From Ulva prolifera (taxonomy: Eukaryota; Chlorophyta; Ulvophyceae; Ulvales; Ulvaceae), in the NCBI GenBank assembly GCA_023078555.1, contig JALAAN010000010.1, forward strand, positions 1,054,001 through 1,118,000: a stretch of 64,000 nucleotides of DNA, given 5' to 3'. A program made the position numbers and the translations under genes. Under the pieces are notes generated by a model. That model saw only the letters and a program-made list of their open reading frames with translations. It was not told the origin of the DNA and made no database searches. Below, one piece after another: positions 44,412 through 55,026 of the stretch (position 1 is its first letter; every line of letters begins with the position of its first letter).

Positions 44412-47400
44412 TCACTCCTGCGGCACACGCGGCCGCATGCGCAGCCACGCCGGCGTTGCGCGCTGCAGCGTCACGAGGAACACGGTCTCGTCGACGTAGT
44501 CCTCGACGCTGCGCAGGTGGCCCATGCGCTCCTCGTCCAGCGCGACGTGCAGCCGTGCGAGCACCATCGCCACCACCATCTTCAGTTCCGTCTGCAGCCG
44601 CCACCCCCGGTCATGCATGCATGCATGCCGCTACATGGCGTCACGGCAGATGCAGCGGCACAGCACGCTCATAGCACGCTACAGGCTCAGACGCGTGATA
44701 TCCGGCTCACGGAGATGCGTCCGGCTTGCATCACAGATAGGAGCGGTCGAATGATTGTAGCTCGCATGCACGCCGTACATCAAAAGCGATTCTGGCTGCC
44801 AGCTGTGCACAAGCAACACCGACGGTACGGGCATGCGCATGCGCGCCGCCGGACGGGTGAGCTGGTGGCTCCTGTTTTTATGGCATCCGGGGGCCCCCGC
44901 ACAGGTACAAGGCAACCACAGCTGTAGAGAGCGTCTGCATGTTGCATCGGGGCGAGGTGCTGGCCGATGCAGTTGGTGGGCGCCGCCGAGGCATGGCATG
45001 CATGCAGCGTGGCTGAGGAGCGCACCACCGCGAGGCGCTGGCCGAGATGCATCAGGACACGACAAAGTGAATTCAGACTGGACAGAACGATCACAACAGT
45101 GGAGAGCGACTACAAACAGCACCGCCGCGAGATGCTGGTTGATGCTGTTGGTAGGCGCCGCCGAGGCATGGCATGCATGCGACGTGGCTGAGGGGCGCAC
45201 CACGGCGAGGTGCTGGCCGATGCAGTTTGTGGCGCCGTCGAGGAACGGCAGGAAGCGGTTGCGGCCGGCGCCGTCCTTCTTCATCGCGGTCTTCGAGCGC
45301 CCCTCCAGCCACCGCTGCGGCCGCCAGCGCGTCGCGTCGTCGCCCCACGCGGCCGCGTCGGTGTGCAGCGCCCCGACGGCCAGCACGACGTCGGTGCCCT
45401 TGGGAACGCTGTAGCCTCCAATCTGCACGCGCCGCCGCCCTGCTCTGACTCAGACGGCAGATTACACGAACCTGAGCCTTGGAAAGGCAGAGCACCAGCG
45501 CATGCTACCACACACTGAAGCACAGGACTTGCTGCCATGAAGCAGGTCAAATCGAGAAGCACAGGGGGCGCAGGCTAGAGCGGGTGATGAGGCCGGGCAG
45601 TGCCTGATGGCTCAGCGGCGGGTGCTGTGCGCAAGGGAGCCGGATGCAGCGGCTATTGTGAAGGCGTTTCCGGTTTTCTGCAGCATGCGAACATGTCGAG
45701 TAGCCTGCTAGGTGCTAAACTGCGGCAAATAAGGCGTTATCGGAGCGTGTCGGCACGTGGGTGCGTGCCTCGGTGTCGTGGTTGAGCCGGCGGGCGCTGC
45801 CGGGCACAGGCGCCATGAGGCGCAGGCTCTCGTTACAGACCGCGTCCAGGCCCTTCAGGGTCGAGAGCACCTGCGCCGTCACCGCCGGCGGCTCCGGCTG
45901 TTCCTCCGTTGCCAGCAGCCCCGCCTCGCGCAGCTCCTGCGCACACACTGTGCTCATGCCCGACGTGCACATCGTTGTCAGCAGCGCTCACCTGACGCTG
46001 ATGGCACAGGAGGGCGGTTGGCCGCACAGCAGATGCGGAGCGAAATTCACACGCGCCACCGATGCCGGTCCCATGCAGCCTGCATGGCGCGCAGGTGCCC
46101 CCCGCACAGCCCTGCGGGGCAGCACGCCCAGGCACACACCGGGGCCCGGTCAGCACTAGCGGTGGATCTCCTGTAAGCATTTCCGGGGCTACCGTTCAGA
46201 ACTCAGAACTTATCATCTGGAATTGTTCTATGTGCTTGGGCCCGTCGACCCAAGCCTGTTTCGCACCTCGACAATGAGGGACTGGGAGGCCTGGTCCAGC
46301 GCGAGCGCGGACAGCGTGTGCATGGTAGCGTTGCCCGTCGTCTCGAACCCGGCAACGTACATCAGCGACACGTTTGCGACGGCGTCCTCGAACTGCTGCG
46401 ACTCTGTCATCGCGGCGGGGAAGCAGTCCCGGATGGCGGCCCACAGGGTGCGCGTGTTATCCGGCGGCGGCCGCCGGAAGATCTCCCGCACGGCCTCTGC
46501 ACATGCACAACATGTGGCATGCTTAGGCGCGTGGCAGAGCGCTCTGAGCGTACGTCTGCGGCCGGTGTTGCGGCGACGCAGCGGTGGGACAGCCTGCGGG
46601 CGGAGCAGCTGTTGGGTTGTGGTCAGGCCCGGTTTGACGGAGCGAGCACCGGCGTTGGGTCATCGAGCCCACACGAGGGGATGACCGCATGATCTGAGAC
46701 TCGGCTGCAGGGTAGTCTTGCGGATCTCGTATCAACAAGCGTTGGTGTCAGCGTTGTGGCACGTGGGTTATTGGGGGCCCCATGCATGGAAAGGCACCCG
46801 ACGTTATAAATGGCACCCGGGTGAAGGCTCCCCGGTAGAGTTGCCCATCATTAATGACAATAATGAATGATGATAGTGATGCTGAACAATCTCATAGTTC
46901 ATGACGATTGGAACATCTGGTGCACTGGCTCTGAGAACGTGTCCACGTGACAACGACAGCTACCGGCGGACGCACTCGAAGAAACCGGACCCATGGCTGT
47001 GGCGACAGTCGGCGTCGTCTTGTGCGACCCGGGGGGGGGTCTGTGGTGCGGGGTCTGCGACCCCTGCCCTGCCACGTGCTTGAGGTTGGCCAGCTCACCT
47101 CGCTAGAGAGTTGCGTATGTTATGCTGTGCAGCTCAACGGCGAACCCCGATGTCCGCCGCTGCATGAATTGTTCGTGACCCCCTTGCTAAATCGCAGACT
47201 CGGCCGCAATTCGGTAGCACCGGCGCCACCGCTCTGCCGTCAGGGTTCACAAGCCTACCGCAATCACCCGGAAGGCTATGTTTGACAACGTGCAGATACT
47301 GTGGTCTGTGGTAGCTACTTCAGCCACTGAAGCAGCGGAGCGGCGACGTGTGCTCGCACCGCTGTAGAAGTCGTAGAGCGCCTGCCAATTGCGGCGGTAG

Positions 47401-50400
47401 CGCCTGTAGCCAGGGTACAGCCGCCGCTTGAGCAGCTGGAACTGCGCCGGGTGAATCGAAGTGGCTGAGGCGTGCGACAGTGTGTCCTCCAGGGCCGCCA
47501 GCGGTGGCGTCTGATCGAGCCCCATGAACACCTGCGCTGGCATGCGGCGGTCGCGCGTGCAGCGTGCAGCGTGCAGGTGGGGCGGTCTGCGTGCACGGCG
47601 CCACTGTTGCTGGATGCGTGCTCAACAGTGGCTGTGGCGGCGTCAGTCAGCACGACACACACGGCCAGCGTGCCCTCGTCGTGTTTCCACCGAAAACGGA
47701 TGATCTGGGTAGAGTGGTGCTGCGGGAGGGATGGAGTGGCCGAATGCGGCCAGATCGGCGTGCGGTGGTTGCAGCCGGCATGGCCCGCGCTGGCCGCAGA
47801 CAGCATCGTGGAAATGGGCAGTGATCCGAACACGATGCCATCGGCATGGGCGACAGCATCAGCCACAGGTGCGGCCACACCAGCATGCATGTAACACAGG
47901 TGCGCCCACACCAGCATGCATGTACCACAGGTGCGCCAAACCAGCATACATGTACCACAGGTGCGGCCACACCAGCATGCATGTACCACAGGTGCGCCCC
48001 CACCAGCATGCATGTACCATCTCAGAGAAACATATCGACGCATTTGAGAGAAGAACCATCTCACAGAAAGTGAGGCGGGGGTGCACCCCCGGCTGAACAG
48101 TCGCACAACACAGCCCAGGCACGGCAGCGCCTTGGCGGAGACGTCAATGGCCATGTGGACAAGGACGCCTGTGTGGGGCTGAAGCCGATGTGGTGAGAAG
48201 CATGCATGTATGCATGCGGCTGCGGGGGCGGACCTTGAAGGCGGCCATGATGCTGAAGATGGAGAAGCGGCTGACATCGACGAGCACCCCGGCGTCGTTG
48301 ATGTCATCGTCGTAGAGGCCCATGTCCACATTCGGCACCAACCCTGCGAAGTAATACTCACACGTTGCCCACAAAACTGCAGAAGGCCTGCTGCTAGCAT
48401 GCCCTACATATGCCAGTGACCCCAGGTGCAGATGGGTGTACGTATGTTACAACTTGAAACTTACAAGGACGACGCGACTGAGGCAGGTTGCACCGCGGGA
48501 AATCACGAGGGGAACCTCACACCCACGCAACCCCAACAACACGCAGCACAGATGGGTGTACGTGTGTATCACCAACCATTGGGTGGCCGCGCCGCGCGGC
48601 GCCGGTGTGGCACATGCCGCTGCAGCCCCTGTCTGTTACCACGCGAGGTAGGGTGTGGAGCAGGGGCTCATGAGCACATGGCGAAGTTTCAGCAGTATCT
48701 GTGTGGCTGAACCCATGCGGTCGGGCTGGCTCATGCAAGCGGCGCGGTACAAGTAAGCAGTCGCAGAGGCAGCCATCACTGCTGGATCCGGTTGCAGGGG
48801 TTCACGCCCCCGACGCAACTCCACTCAGAAACATCAGTGTACACCTGGCCCATGCAGTTTGACCGCACATGCGGTACTGTTTTTTGTTTGGGTGTGTGTA
48901 GACCGCGGCAGAGGTGGTGGCAGAGGCCGCGGTCTTTACACACCCAAGACCGCGGCAGAGGCAAACGGCCTGATCGGCCCACAAGAGGGGGCACACCTGG
49001 CGCGGGCGCGGCGCCGTGAGGCCGGCCTGCGGCCGTGCATGCCGCGAGGGCGGCGTCGAGCGCGGCGCCGACGCTGACCGTCAGCCGCCCGACGGCCGCC
49101 GCGACGCTCTCCTGGTTGAAGCAGCGCGTGAGGCAGCGGCGGATGCGCTCGTGCTCCGCGCCGTCCTGCGTGCTGAACAGCGAGTGCCGCTTCACGCCCT
49201 GCAAGCCACACAGCCCTGCAAGCCACACCGCCAGCGTGCTACGTGTGCCAGAGGCGGGGTCGCGGCCACCACAACATGGCATGAGGGGTGGTGCATCCTG
49301 GGCCTTGCATGGTCCCAGACTGCCTTCAGTTGCAGCGGTGATTCGCATGTACGGCTCCAGAGGGCCGGGGTCGGGCCACCTCGGCGTGATGTGATCCGGA
49401 CGCATCAGGTGAGTTTATCCGGTGCAGGATGTGTGGGTCACAGTATTCACCTCGTGGTATTAATATGCTGCGATGCCGATGTGCACGCGGCGCGGAATGG
49501 CATGTGGGCCCACGCAGTGGAGCGCGGCGGGAGCAGAGGCCGCCACGTGCTGTCCACGCGAGGCCCCGCAGCAAACACGGCTCACAGCAGTGGCACAGGG
49601 GGTCCCCCTGCGGTACCACAGGGGCCACATGCCGGTGCTTTCTGGCAGCCCACAGTGCCGCCAGAGCGCTCGGCAGCCCCAAGCACCCTTACGCCACTCT
49701 CGGCAGGTGGTCCCATTGATTCAGAGTTGCCAGTGTCCTCCTGGCAATACGTCCAATTCAACCCAGTGTTGGTTCACTTTACGGTTTACACTCTGCGGGG
49801 ACGCCTCGATGCGGTGTGAGGAGATTGTGACCTCTTATACTGAAGCAAAGCTGGGACACTTCGGCAGTATCCTTTCCCAACACGCGCAATGAGAGAGCAC
49901 GGCAGTGCTGCAGGGAGCAGGGGGGGGGGAGGGGTGGGGGAGGACGCACGAACATGAGGACGCCGGAGTAGATGTCGGTCGGCTTTGGCACGAAGCCGGT
50001 CTTCTGCAGCACGGCCGCAAAGGCGGCTGGATTAGTGGCGATAAGGACGGTCTTGCCCGCCACGCACAGCCGCAGCAGGCCCGCCTCCCCCGCCACCTGC
50101 CCGTACACCACATACAGCTTGTGGAACTTGTGCTTCAGAACGGCCTGCAGACAGGTGTGGTGTGGCTATGGTGTGGCTGTGGAGCATGCTCAGCATCCGA
50201 TCCCGGGATCGCAGGCGACAGTATCAGGTTGCATTATAGAAGGCCTGAGGATGTGGAGGTGCATCCGAATTCGCGGAAAGGGCCCGCCACCAGGGAATGC
50301 AGCAGAGAGATGCGTGTGACATGTTCCGTTGTGAGATCGGTCGGCGGCCAGTTCTGGTGAGTCAGCTCACTGGTGAATGTTTCTAGGTGTGCGAGTGTAG

Positions 50401-51409
50401 CTCTGGCTCGTGTGGCTGACAGAGAGCTAGAGAGCTACTGCATTATTCAGATGTGACTTCTAGACAGCATGTTTGCATGTACCGCGATCAAGCTCATCAA
50501 GCGATCCGTTTTGCCTGCGAGTTCGGCGCACTCTTGGTTGTAAGGGAAGAATGTGACATGAACACGGATGCGGATTTCCTGCTTTCAGGAGGCTGCACAG
50601 AGAGTCCAGCAGGCAACTATGAAGTTGACTCTCCAATGCATTTTGAACTCTGGTCGCCGGCTACGCAGCTGAAAACCCTTGAACATAGAGGCCACGGTGG
50701 AAGCAACAGTTGTGCTACAAGGACAAAGGCAGCAAGGCGGGCAGCACCGCGAAAGAAGCAGTTGTGTACTGGGCTGTTATTCACGCACGTCTCGCAAGAT
50801 GTCAACGCAGAAATGGAGCAGTGAGACATACAAGCATCAGACACGTAAGAGTCATCAACATGGATCGCACCGATCATATCGGACAAGGCTGGTCAGCCAC
50901 GGGCGACATGGTAATTGTGTTCGGAGGCGTCGAGGCGGGAAAGACAATCGACGCTTCCGACGACTCAAGCCATACTGTGCATTCAACGAGCGATACACGT
51001 GCATCGGATTGCTCAGATGTGTGCGGTTGCGGCACAGCAAGCGACCACGTATGTGTGACCACCGGCCCCGCTTACAGGCGGAGTCAATTCGGGAGGAGCG
51101 TATTTCGCGAGTGATACATACACTTTTCAACCTAGTGCAGCAATTACCATCTGTTCGCGAACTATGTGTTGCGATAACAATTATGCACGTACACATGCAG
51201 ACTTGAAGGCCTGCCCTAGGGCAGTTGGTGACACAGACGACGCACTGGTGGGACCAAAGCGTGCGCACCTTGACTGCACGAACGTTTCCGACAACAGGGA
51301 GAGTCCCAGGGGCCAGAGGGATCTTGGGAATGTCTTTCTGCTGCCGCCTGTGTCGGATTCTTGACAGGACGAGAAGACATGCAGCGACACCGAGCAGCAG
51401 CCCACGCAT
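44412..51409 (-). CDS. Cytochrome P450, gene C (9 exons)
   Basis: Exons in transcript order: 51269-51409, 49950-50144, 48997-49198, 48234-48343, 47360-47531, 46267-46496, 45769-45936, 45201-45422, 44412-44591, giving 539 residues. The N-terminus MRGLLLGVAACLLVLSRI is a membrane anchor; the hinge is KIPLAPGTLPVVGN. The motifs are AGFETTGN (322-329), ESLR (386-389), WRPQRW, and FLDGATNCIGQ with the haem Cys at about 473. Splicing phases equal those of A, B and D. Intron 7 starts GCACGC, a GC donor, where D has GTAACC. Intron 8 holds three degenerate copies of the exon 8 end (44945-45165), intron 6 starts inside an F1 element, and intron 4 carries a 31-bp minisatellite. Gene C lies head-to-tail with D; exon lengths are identical to D throughout. 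It is a likely ER monooxygenase of unknown substrate. Confidence 0.9.
44945..45165 (-). repeat. Tandem partial copies of the haem-loop exon end in intron 8 of P450 C
   Basis: Three degenerate repeats of the exon 8 3' end plus the start of intron 8, spaced about 80-90 bp apart. They read APTNSINQHLAA, LGQRLAVV and APTNCIGQHLA, joined by a linker like SATxHACHASA. The genuine end, ATNCIGQHLAV, is at 45201-45240. Confidence 0.75.
46188..46257 (-). mobile_element. F1 element remnant at the start of intron 6 of P450 C
   Basis: Read on the minus strand, the first bases after the donor run CAGGCTTGGGTCGACGGGCC, then ACATAGAACAATTCC and GTAGCCCCGGAAATGCT, which is the F1 consensus order. The matching D intron has a decayed version. 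Confidence 0.65.
47864..48018. repeat. 31-bp minisatellite, five units
   Basis: Five head-to-tail units of about 31 bp, built on CACAGGTGCG and ACCAGCATGCATGTAC, in intron 4 of P450 C. Units differ by a few substitutions. Confidence 0.9.
49707..49795 (+). mobile_element. Decayed SINE-like 3' end in intron 2 of P450 C
   Basis: GTGGTCCCATTGATTCAGAG, then a form of TGTCCAATAGG and a tail like TTCACTTTACGG, match the SINE-like repeat with many substitutions. Confidence 0.5.
50707..50770 (-). mobile_element. F2 repeat copy in intron 1 of P450 C
   Basis: On the + strand it reads GTGCTACAAGGACAAAGGC, then GGCGGGCAGCACCGCGAAAG, the reverse complement of the F2 end. Confidence 0.6.
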
Positions 51410-51866
51410 AGTAACTGCCCAACAGCAATATGGACTACAAGGAGGGCATAAAGTTGACTTCAGAGCTGTTCTCTTGCCGCGTGGCGAAGCCTACATCTGG
51501 GCGTCCAAAGACATCAGACCGGCCAGATGTGCAGGAAGCGCTGCAATCGTGAGCTCCTGTGAAACAACGGTGTCTAGCCTGCCAAAACTGAAGGTCCGAG
51601 AGGTCAAATACAGTCTCTACAAAACATGTTTGTGACTTAACGCCGACAAGACTCAGCTGGTGACGGTGACGACGACGAAGCGCGCCTCTTGCTACATGGC
51701 AGCGAGAACCACACCAACTAGCGCCGAGGACGTAGTCTGCCAGTAAGCAAGCCGGTTTGATCTGATGCCAAATGGCTCGACAAACTGGTTCAGAGATGGC
51801 CGACACCTGTGCATCAACTTCCCGGTCCAGTAGCATGCATACTTGGCCAGCGGTGATCACCAGCTG

Positions 51867-52058
51867 TAAAGTAAAGTAAATCTAAATTTACTGAGCCGTA
51901 TCCTATTGGACATTGACAACTCCGAGTTAACGGGACCACATATGCTGAAGGGGTAAACCACCTGGAAACCCCCCTCAGACGACCGTACGCAACTCACAGG
52001 GCCTCCTCCTGTGCTAAGCGAGGTGGTCACGTACGGCCGTTCAATTCCCCAAAGCGCA
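51867..52058 (-). mobile_element. SINE-like repeat, long copy
   Basis: It runs from GTAAAGTAAATC through GCCGTATCCTATTGGAC, ACCACCTGGAAACC and CGTACGCAACTCACAGG to CTAAGCGAGGTGGTCACG, reaching further 5' than most other copies. Confidence 0.75.
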
Positions 52059-52063
52059 CGCAG

Positions 52064-52110
52064 AGCAGAGCAGAGCGCAGAGCAGAGCAGAGCAGAGCAG
52101 AGCAAAGCGC
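52064..52110. repeat. AGAGC short tandem repeat
   Basis: Repeated AGAGC units with occasional GC or AA variants, between the SINE-like copy and the nested retroelement fragment. Confidence 0.85.
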
Positions 52111-52142
52111 TGTTCAATAAGTTACACGTACCCGGCCATCGT

Positions 52143-53179
52143 TCACGATGGTCCCGCTGTCGAATGAGACGTACGGACGGGTTGGCCCGGCCGCCTTCGC
52201 ATTCCTCAACAGGCTTGCTGATGTGGCTGCAGGGTCTGGCGGGGCCTCTTTGCGGCGATTCCTTGAGAACGCAATGCGCGATCTCTCGACGACGCTCTGT
52301 CGTGCAGTGGCGCGTCAGGTCCGCGCCGCAGCTCCGCTGATGGCACGTCGGCAGTTTTGGCGGGAATCACAGTCCCGTCCGTCTGATGACCTCTCGCCGC
52401 TAGCAGGCCATCCGGCCTGAGCGGTGACGTACCGCTCGGGGACCCCGCCCGCTTGACCAACCGATGGCTTCTGACTCCGGGGCGGCCGTCTCCGATACGC
52501 ATGCGGAATGACTTCGTTGGCATGTGCAGGGAGTGCGGGGACGGCTCGAACACCGCATCGCCCCGGGTGTGATTCAGCGCGGGCCAGCGGGGCTACGCGG
52601 CGGTGCCAGGCTGGCTGGGTGTACTGTGGCTCTGGGGGATTTTGGGGGCTGGGGCGGCCCCGGCAATCGGGCGGCCAGGATGGACCTAGGCGGCCTCGGG
52701 CAGCAGTGTGTTGGGCACAGCCCTGTCGCACGGCGACAGGCGTTGAGGTGTTGGATGCTGTGTGGTTGTGTGTGGGCCGTTGGGTTTGTGTGTTACAAAG
52801 GAAAAAGCCGGAGGGGCCGGTAGCACCGCCAAGACCAAAAGGGAGAGCACGAACAACGCAATCCGCACGCAGCAGGAGAGCAACAGCCAACGCCAAGGCA
52901 CAACAAGCACCCACACACCCCCACGCTCCCACATACTACCACACGAACCACCCACTGAAACCCGATCCACGCACCACGCACGTTGGGTTTGTGTGTGTGC
53001 GTGTGTGGGTATGTGGGTATGTGTGCTTGGCGGTCTGCGGATCTGTGTCGTTTGCTGAGGGCGGGATGGGCTTTCTGTGCGGGATGGATTTGGCGTGCGT
53101 GGGTGTCTGGGTGTGTGCTTGGTCTGCTTGCTTCTTTCGCCGTGCTGCCGCCTTGCCGGCTTTATCCTTGTAACACACA
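52143..53179 (+). mobile_element. 5'-truncated retroelement fragment with target duplication
   Basis: Bracketed by TACCCGGCCATCGT at 52129-52142 and 53180-53193. It starts inside a reverse-transcriptase-type open frame and ends CTTTATCCTTGTAACACA, the same 3' end as the F2 short elements. A minus-oriented F2 copy (52789-52870) lies within it. A LINE-like origin is inferred from the truncation plus target duplication. Confidence 0.6.
52148..52420 (+). pseudogene. C-terminal fragment of a retroelement reverse-transcriptase ORF
   Basis: 90 residues with MVPLSNETYGRVGPAAFAF, RFLENAMRDLSTTLCRAVA and a terminal SDDLSPLAG. The pattern resembles the C-terminal tail that follows the polymerase domain in mobile-element ORFs of algae. 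I recognise it from memory; no catalytic motif lies in the fragment. It is only a fossil end of an element. Confidence 0.45.
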
Positions 53180-53719
53180 TACCCGGCCATCGTGTGGCAA
53201 AGCAAACAAACACAGCAAGCCAAACCAGCGACCGGCTGCCACACGAGCAACCACCAATGCTCACCCCAGCAAACAATCCGTACAACAACCAAGCACACCT
53301 ACATCAAATGCTCCATGAACAGAGCTCTCAACCCTGAAATCATGGCACATAACTTAGCAGTTGAACTGCTGTGACTCTAGAATTTCGCTTCTTGGCCTGC
53401 GGTGATCACCAGCTAGATCACACCTGTCCTTGCAAGGGCAATATCTGTAGCGCCGTGAACGTATTGTATATCTTGATTCATGCGCGAAGACGTCGTAACA
53501 TCCAATGGGTAATGTGATTCTCTGTGAGTTGGACACAGCCCACGTGTCATGTCATGTTGCTGGCGTCCGTCAGCGGGTGCTGCATGCATGCACATGAGTG
53601 GCACCATGTAGCCTCCTCATTTGCAGTCATCAGGTGGACAAGGTCAAATTGACCGCGGGTCCTCTGTTGCCATGCAGCATTGCAACGTCCACACAAGGCT
53701 GCGCCTGTGTGTACGGCTG

Positions 53720-53865
53720 CAGCCAGGGTGGGTGCTGACGTGTGCGACTGTGTGCGTGTGTTGGGCTGTGCTGTGTGTTGCTGGTTGCGTGGGTGTGCGA
53801 TTCCCGAGGCCTGGTTGTTGCTCGCAGTGCTACCTGCCTCGATCGCTTCGTCCTTGCAACACATG
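53720..53865 (+). mobile_element. F2 repeat copy
   Basis: It contains GTGTGTTGCTGGTTGCGTGG and GCAGTGCTACCTGCCTCG and ends CGTCCTTGCAACACA. Confidence 0.6.
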
Positions 53866-54030
53866 ACCCCACAAGCGCGTTCACGTATGTCAGCGCGCAG
53901 GGTCCGGCATGCCGCAACCTGCCATGCCCGAGCTGCACGCGCTCCCGGCGCCCAGCCCGGCAATCGGTCCGAGTCCGTGTCCCATTTGTTCACCCGGCCA
54001 GGCCAGCGCAGCACAGGCGTCGGTGCGGCC

Positions 54031-54110
54031 TGCGACTGCAGCTGCGCATGCATGCATGCATGTGAGATCCTGCGACTGCAGCTGCGCATGCATGCACGCA
54101 TGTGAGATCG
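54031..54110. repeat. 40-bp tandem duplication
   Basis: Two 40-bp units, each starting CTGCGACTGCAGCTGCGCAT and ending TGTGAGATC, with one or two differences. Confidence 0.9.
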
Positions 54111-54138
54111 ACGCTCCCCATCGACCAGCTCAGGCTGT

Positions 54139-54182
54139 GTGGCAATCCAGGGGTATAGCGGCGATATCACTGGATTGCCACG
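54139..54182. mobile_element. Short foldback (family F3)
   Basis: TGTGGCAATCCAG and CTGGATTGCCAC form the arms, with GGTATAGCGGCGATATC between them. It is a shortened relative of 31441-31547 and 1967-2089. Confidence 0.6.
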
Positions 54183-54365
54183 GGCCGGCAGGATTCGAGA
54201 CTGCAGTCTCTGCATGCGGCTGGTATCAACGTAGAGGCTGGGGCGAGCTGGTGCCACTGCAGACACGCGGCCCAGGGCGGCGCGTGTGGAGCAGTGTTGC
54301 TGCGTGCGATGCAGCAACCACAATCGGACACACATGTTTGCCAAGCCAGTGGGGCACATGCATGT

Positions 54366-54530
54366 GTGTTACAAGGACAAAGGAAGCAAGGCAGGTGGCA
54401 CTGCGAGCAGCAACCAGGGGAACCGCACACTAGGCAACAAGCCACGCGCAGCACACACCAACTCACCCACGCAACGTCAGCACCCGCGCCTGCCACAGCC
54501 ACACAGCCGCACACACGACCACATTCACCC
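54366..54530 (-). mobile_element. F2 repeat, longer copy
   Basis: On the + strand it begins TGTGTTACAAGGACAAAGG and continues with the CACGCGCAGCACACACC-type region found in other long copies. Confidence 0.6.
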
Positions 54531-54561
54531 AGCAACACACACAAGCCTCCCACCCAACACC

Positions 54562-54640
54562 ATGGTGCGCATTGCGTTTCTCGTGCTCTCCCTTTTGGTC
54601 CTGGCGGTGCTACCGGCCCCTCCGGCTTTTTCCTTTGTAA
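54562..54640 (+). mobile_element. 79-bp F2 element flanked by a 22-bp direct repeat
   Basis: Exactly 79 bp lie between perfect 22-bp repeats (54540-54561 and 54641-54662, starting CACAAGCCTCCC). The element holds TTGGTCCTGGCGGTGCTACC and ends TTTCCTTTGTAA. A closely similar copy in the opposite orientation lies at 52789-52870. Confidence 0.75.
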
Positions 54641-54733
54641 CACAAGCCTCCCACCCAACACCCACAAGCACACCCACGCGCCCACCCCCACCTGCACCCG
54701 GCCCACCAGCCAGGCGCAAGAGCCCAGAAAGCA

Positions 54734-54813
54734 CATGCATGTGTCTCCCTCGCAGTGGGGCTCATGCATGTGTCTCCCTCGCAGTGGGGCCCATGCATGT
54801 GTCTCCCTCGCAG
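54734..54813. repeat. 29-bp tandem repeat, nearly three units
   Basis: Units start CATGCATGTGTCTCCCTCGC at 54734, 54763 and 54792, just downstream of the P450 D stop codon. Confidence 0.9.
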
Positions 54814-55026
54814 GGGCCCGAAAGTAGCCGGACAGCCTCGCGGTGGGCCTACGCGCACACGCACGACCACCGCGAGAGCGCCTCTCAGCAGCGGAGACGA
54901 GGCCAGTGTGCACGCCACGAGAAGCGGCTCAAACAGAAGAAGCGCCCCGCCTCCGACCCCCCCCTTTTCACCCCGTCCCCGCAGCACGCGCATGGGTGGT
55001 ATCACGCCGGCAGCGATGGAAGCACG

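Larger units (their letters stand above)
51866..53390 (-). mobile_element. Outer insertion bracketed by a 24-bp direct repeat, with SINE-like tail
   Basis: 24-bp direct repeats (one mismatch), ending GGTGATCACCAGCT, lie at 51842-51865 and 53391-53414. The inserted segment begins with the complement of the TTTAC-rich SINE tail, so the element is minus-oriented with its 3' end at 51866. A retroelement fragment (52143-53179) is nested inside it. Confidence 0.6.
51410..55026. other. Region between P450 C (5' side) and P450 D (3' side)
   Basis: 3.6 kb with no host gene. It is dominated by a nested insertion (51866-53390), several F2 copies, a foldback (54139-54182) and short tandem repeats at 54031-54110 and 54734-54813. 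It should include the promoter of P450 C immediately upstream of 51409. Confidence 0.6.

Noticed and set aside
47864-48018. CRISPR-like array of 31-bp repeats
   Set aside because: Units abut directly with no spacers, lie in an intron of a eukaryotic gene and have no cas genes nearby; it is a minisatellite.
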